22,793 nucleotides of DNA from Endomicrobiellum devescovinae (GTDB taxonomy: Bacteria; Elusimicrobiota; Endomicrobiia; Endomicrobiales; Endomicrobiaceae), in the NCBI GenBank assembly GCA_031255495.1, contig JAIRSK010000039.1, forward strand, positions 1-22,793, written 5' to 3'. Of the stretch, positions 19,511-22,793 are shown one piece after another. The notes under the pieces were generated by a model. It ran no database searches and was not told where the DNA came from. It was given only the letters and a program-made list of their open reading frames with translations. Position 1 is the first letter of the stretch; each line of letters starts with the position of its first letter. The position numbers were made by a program, and so were the translations under genes.

Positions 19511-21304
19511 ATGGTTTGGCAAAAAGAAGATCGTTTTGCTTACGAAAATTTTATTGAAAAACACAAGGTTATTCTTGTGTTTTTTATATTACTTTTTATT
19601 TGTCTTTCAATAAGACTTTTTTATTTGCAAATTATAAAAGGTAATAAGTACAAAGCTATTTCAGAGCAGCAAAGGCTACACAACACAAACGAACGTGCCC
19701 CAAGAGGCATAATTTATTCTTCCGATAATGACGTTCTTGTCAGTAACGAATTTTTCTACGTAGCCTTATATTATCCGCCTGATGGTCATAAAGAAATATC
19801 AGATGAAACTTTGAAAGACCTTGAGATTATTCTAGGGATAGATATAAAACCTAAAACTGACAAAAGCAATAAATACGGAAAAGTTTTAAAGCTGGCTGAT
19901 AATCTTACAAAAGAAGAGATGTTCAAAGTTCGCGAACAAAACATGCGTCTGCGGGGTGTTAGCGTAGCGAGAGAGCCACGCAGAGTTTATCCTCTAGCTG
20001 AAGCATCATGTCATGTTACAGGATATACGAGCGAAATAAAACCTGAAGAAATAGAGGATTTGTCCGAACAAGGATATAAACCCGGAGATTACATAGGCAG
20101 AGGTGGCATAGAGCAGGCTTACGACGAGTACCTTCAAGGCAAAACAGGTGGTTGGCAGGTTGAAGTAAATGCTAGAGGATACAGAGTCAAGGCTTCAAAG
20201 TATATACCTCCGGAAATAGGAGCAAGTATATACTCTACAATAAATTCAAAATTACAGAAAGTCGCTTACGATGCCTTAAAAAACAGCGATACTGGCAAAG
20301 GTGCGGCAGTAGTGTTGGACGCAAAAACAGGTGCAGTGCTCTCGTTAGTTTCTTGTCCCGGTTTTGATACAAATAAAATAAGACAAAAAGAATTCAGTAA
20401 ATTTTTAAAAGATAAAAATCTTCCTCTTTTCAACAGAGCGTTGCAGGCGTTATATCCTCCCGGTTCAATATTTAAAGTAGTTACTTTTGCTGCGGCTGTT
20501 GAAGTTCTAAACATAAGTCCTTCGGAAAAAGTTTTATGTACTGGAAAGTTTGAACTCGGAGACAGACATTATACATGTTGGTGCAAACCCGGACATGGAT
20601 GGTTAGACTTAATTCACGCGACAGCTCAGTCATGCAATGTATATTTTTACCAGCTAGGACTTAAATTAGGCGTAAAAAATCTTGAAAAATTCTCAAAAAA
20701 GTTTTATTTAGGAAGAAAAACTGGTGTAGATTTGCCTAATGAAAAAAGTGGTTTTGTTCCAAATCCTGAATGGAAAAAATCTAAGCAGAAAATGAAATGG
20801 CTTCAAGGAGACACTGTTATATTCTCAATTGGGCAGGGAGGATTGTGGGTAACTCCCCTTCAAATGGCGCACATGATGTCTTCCATTGCAAATAAAGGTG
20901 TATGCAATAAACCTTATGCTGTTGAGAAAATTATTGATGTAAATGGCGAAGAATTGTACAGACATAAACCTGAAAAGGAAGAGAGAATAGATCTCTCTGA
21001 TCTCACTTGGTCTTTACTTCATACAGCTTTATTGGAAACCATTGAATCTGGAACAGGGAAAAGATGTAAATTCAAATATATTAAAGTAGCTGGAAAAACC
21101 GGTACGGCACAAAATCCACATGGGAAAGATCATGCTTGGTTTATCTCTTATGCTCCTGCTGATAACCCAGGAATTGTCATTGCCGTTATAGTGGAACATG
21201 GCGGCGGCGGCGGTGTTAACGCTGTGCCTATAGGAAGAAAAATTTATGAAGCTTATTTTAATATAGGAAGTGAAACTGAAGATAATAAGGAATCTGCAAT
21301 ATGA
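19511..21304 (+). CDS. mrdA: Penicillin-binding protein 2 (elongasome transpeptidase)
   Basis: Monofunctional class B transpeptidase that cross-links peptidoglycan with RodA during elongation. The 597 residues compare with 633 in E. coli. An N-terminal membrane helix lies at about 20-40 (ILVFFILLFICLSIRLFYLQ). The pedestal domain has RAPRGIIYSSDNDVLVSN (62-79) and GRGGIEQAYDEYLQG (196-210). The transpeptidase motifs are complete: SIFK at 319-322 with the catalytic S319, SCN at 374-376, and KTG at 529-531. C343, C356, C358, H362 and C375 cluster near the active site and recall a zinc site reported for Acinetobacter PBP2. Its stop overlaps the rodA start (ATGA). Confidence 0.97.
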   Translation: MVWQKEDRFAYENFIEKHKVILVFFILLFICLSIRLFYLQIIKGNKYKAISEQQRLHNTNERAPRGIIYSSDNDVLVSNEFFYVALYYPPDGHKEISDETLKDLEIILGIDIKPKTDKSNKYGKVLKLADNLTKEEMFKVREQNMRLRGVSVAREPRRVYPLAEASCHVTGYTSEIKPEEIEDLSEQGYKPGDYIGRGGIEQAYDEYLQGKTGGWQVEVNARGYRVKASKYIPPEIGASIYSTINSKLQKVAYDALKNSDTGKGAAVVLDAKTGAVLSLVSCPGFDTNKIRQKEFSKFLKDKNLPLFNRALQALYPPGSIFKVVTFAAAVEVLNISPSEKVLCTGKFELGDRHYTCWCKPGHGWLDLIHATAQSCNVYFYQLGLKLGVKNLEKFSKKFYLGRKTGVDLPNEKSGFVPNPEWKKSKQKMKWLQGDTVIFSIGQGGLWVTPLQMAHMMSSIANKGVCNKPYAVEKIIDVNGEELYRHKPEKEERIDLSDLTWSLLHTALLETIESGTGKRCKFKYIKVAGKTGTAQNPHGKDHAWFISYAPADNPGIVIAVIVEHGGGGGVNAVPIGRKIYEAYFNIGSETEDNKESAI

Positions 21305-22647
21305 TAGAACAGGATAAAAGCTTTTTTCATCGGCTTGTTTCAAATATAGACTGGTATTTAGTTTTAGCCGTAGCTATTTTGATAGGTATAAGTTTTACAG
21401 CTATATATTCCGCTGGCTCAAATTACGGCATGTCTTTTAGGTACCTTTCTGTGCAGTTTTTGGCAGCAGGTATCGGTTTTGTAGGGCTTTTGCTTCTTAC
21501 AAGTTTTAACTATCAATATTATAAACATTTAGACAAATTAGTTTATGCTTTATCTCTTGCTCTTTTAGTTTCTGTATTGCTTTTTGGTTCAGTAAAAAGA
21601 GGCACAAAAGGGTGGTTTGATTTTGGCTTTATATCTTTCCAGCCAGTAGAAATAGCAAAAATAATGTACATTTTAGTTTTATCTTCTTTTCTTGACGCAA
21701 AAGCTAAAGAATCCAAAAGAGTTTCTTTTTTAATTTCAGCATTTGCCATACTTTTTGGACATTTGGTTCTCATAATGATGCAGCCGGATTTTTCTTCAAC
21801 GCTTTCTTATTTTCCTATCACTTTATTTCTTCTTTACGCTATAGGGGTTGAGCCTTTTTATTTACTATGTATAGTAATAGGGGGAGGTCTTGCTGTAGGT
21901 ATTCCGCTTCTTGAAACATTTTTTGATATGCAGCTGAAAATAGCTCAAAACGAAACTTTTTTAACTAACCTAGCGCTATTTTTAAAAAGCGGTAACAATG
22001 TTGTTTATATTATCTCTACTGTATTGGTTTTAATAGTAAGCGGGTGGTGGTTTTTGTGGAAACTAAGAATTAGAATACCAATAATTTATCCAGTTGTTTT
22101 GTGTGGCGCTATAGTTTTAGGGTGTGTGTCTTCAATATTTGTAGAAAAATCGCTCAAAGATTATCAAAGAAGAAGACTAGTTGTATTTTTAGACCCGCAG
22201 GTTGATCCGAGAGGTTCAGGGTATAATATCATACAGTCAAAAATTGCTATAGGTTCTGGAAAATTTACAGGAAAAGGGTTAAAAAAAGGGACGCAAACCC
22301 AGCTAGGATTCCTTCCTGAACAGCACACAGATTTTATTTTTTCAGTTATAGGAGAAGAAGGCGGTTGGGTTATTGCTCAGTTTACGCTTATTTTTTATTT
22401 CCTTTTTATTTGGCGTGCGCTTGTTATAGCTAAAGAATCCCGCGACAGGTATGGCTCGCTTGTGGCAACTGGTATTGCAACAATGTTTGCATTTTATGCA
22501 GTAATTAACATAGGAATGGTTATGGGTATGATGCCCGTAACAGGAATGCCTTTGCTTCTTTTGTCTTACGGTGGCTCTTCAATTCTTTCTTCACTTTGCG
22601 CTATAGGAGTTCTATGTTCCATTCATATAGGCAGGCATACGTATTAA
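21301..22647 (+). CDS. rodA: Peptidoglycan glycosyltransferase RodA
   Basis: SEDS-family polymerase that makes glycan strands from lipid II, paired with PBP2. At 448 residues it is longer than E. coli RodA (370). The N-terminal helix set begins DWYLVLAVAILIGISFTAIY. RGTKGWFDFGFISFQPVEIA and MMQPDFSSTLSYFP are conserved loops. The catalytic-region motif is DPQVDPRGSGYNIIQSKIAI with the putative catalytic Asp at D302, then GTQTQLGFLPEQHTDFIF and the C-terminal SYGGSSILSSL. The excess lies at about 205-265, with roughly one or two extra hydrophobic segments (VVYIISTVLVLIVSGWWFLW). It is the last gene of the operon in the window. Confidence 0.96.
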   Translation: MIEQDKSFFHRLVSNIDWYLVLAVAILIGISFTAIYSAGSNYGMSFRYLSVQFLAAGIGFVGLLLLTSFNYQYYKHLDKLVYALSLALLVSVLLFGSVKRGTKGWFDFGFISFQPVEIAKIMYILVLSSFLDAKAKESKRVSFLISAFAILFGHLVLIMMQPDFSSTLSYFPITLFLLYAIGVEPFYLLCIVIGGGLAVGIPLLETFFDMQLKIAQNETFLTNLALFLKSGNNVVYIISTVLVLIVSGWWFLWKLRIRIPIIYPVVLCGAIVLGCVSSIFVEKSLKDYQRRRLVVFLDPQVDPRGSGYNIIQSKIAIGSGKFTGKGLKKGTQTQLGFLPEQHTDFIFSVIGEEGGWVIAQFTLIFYFLFIWRALVIAKESRDRYGSLVATGIATMFAFYAVINIGMVMGMMPVTGMPLLLLSYGGSSILSSLCAIGVLCSIHIGRHTY

Positions 22648-22720
22648 TTAGCTGAAGATTTTCCTACCCAGATAAAGTCATGTGCAATATAGTACCGAAA
22701 GAATCAAGAGAATAAGGGAA

Positions 22721-22760
22721 ACAAAAAAGAACCGCATAAAGATTATCCAGTCTTTATGCG
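22721..22760 (-). terminator. Intrinsic terminator of a convergent - strand gene
   Basis: A 10-bp perfect stem (CGCATAAAGA 22733-22742 with TCTTTATGCG 22751-22760) has an 8-base loop. On the - strand it is followed by GTTC and six T (22728-22723); on the + strand no T-run follows. It therefore best fits termination of a gene entering from beyond 22793 on the - strand, possibly also stopping rodA transcripts. The sequence 22761-22793 is too short to identify that gene. Confidence 0.65.
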
Positions 22761-22793
22761 ATTCAAACATGTTTTAGTTTATTAATCTAAGTA

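Noticed and set aside
21195..21215. GGC triplet run inside mrdA
   Set aside because: It encodes the Gly-rich loop after the KTG motif that PBP2 proteins normally have; not a notable repeat.
1..22793. tRNA, rRNA, CRISPR, insertion sequence or prophage genes
   Set aside because: Looked for on both strands; no cloverleaf-like gene, spaced direct repeats, transposase, or integrase was seen.

Overview
The window is AT-rich bacterial chromosome with every recognised gene on the + strand. It carries the S10, spc and alpha ribosomal protein operons end to end, then the rod-shape (elongasome) operon. The order is tuf(3' end) | rpsJ-rplC-[small secreted ORF]-rplD-rplW-rplB-rpsS-rplV-rpsC-rplP-rpmC-rpsQ-rplN-rplX-rplE-rpsN-rpsH-rplF-rplR-rpsE-rplO-secY-adk-map-infA | rpmJ-rpsM-rpsK-rpsD-rpoA-rplQ | mreB-mreC-mreD-mrdA-rodA. 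The low GC, Cys-type (zinc) S14, S4 and L36, and a full MreBCD/PBP2/RodA set indicate a rod-shaped, peptidoglycan-making bacterium. My best guess is an Elusimicrobiota/Endomicrobium-like organism. That is an impression from recall of protein style, not something the sequence proves.

Region 1 (1-12119): the tuf end, an intrinsic terminator at 139-165, then a good promoter at 168-197 driving the S10-spc supercluster. The order is canonical with two departures. An unrecognised 124-codon gene with a signal peptide and six cysteines in the mature part lies between rplC and rplD and overlaps the start of rplD. rpmD (L30) is missing, so rpsE and rplO overlap by ATGA. Several spacers hold hairpins, and a degenerate repeat is shared by the rplX-rplE and secY-adk gaps.

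Region 2 (12120-17021): adk, map and infA are tightly packed after a 330-base gene-free spacer. A strong hairpin and an extended -10 promoter then restart transcription for the alpha operon (rpmJ to rplQ). Hairpins also sit before rpsM and before rpsD (S4).

Region 3 (17022-22793): a terminator-like hairpin with a 7-T run sits about 20 bases before mreB and overlaps a possible 25-codon leader ORF that ends on the base before the mreB ATG. mreB, mreC, mreD, mrdA and rodA follow with 16, 0, 0 and -4 base spacing, so they form one operon for lateral wall synthesis. The window closes with a hairpin whose T-tract lies on the - strand, which implies a convergent gene just outside.

Most of the window is ordinary, highly conserved housekeeping DNA. 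The parts worth a second look are the secreted ORF inside the S10 operon, the mreB leader, the hairpin-rich spacers, the RodA insertion and a few residue-level oddities (S11 Asp120, Adk CxC, PBP2 cysteines).
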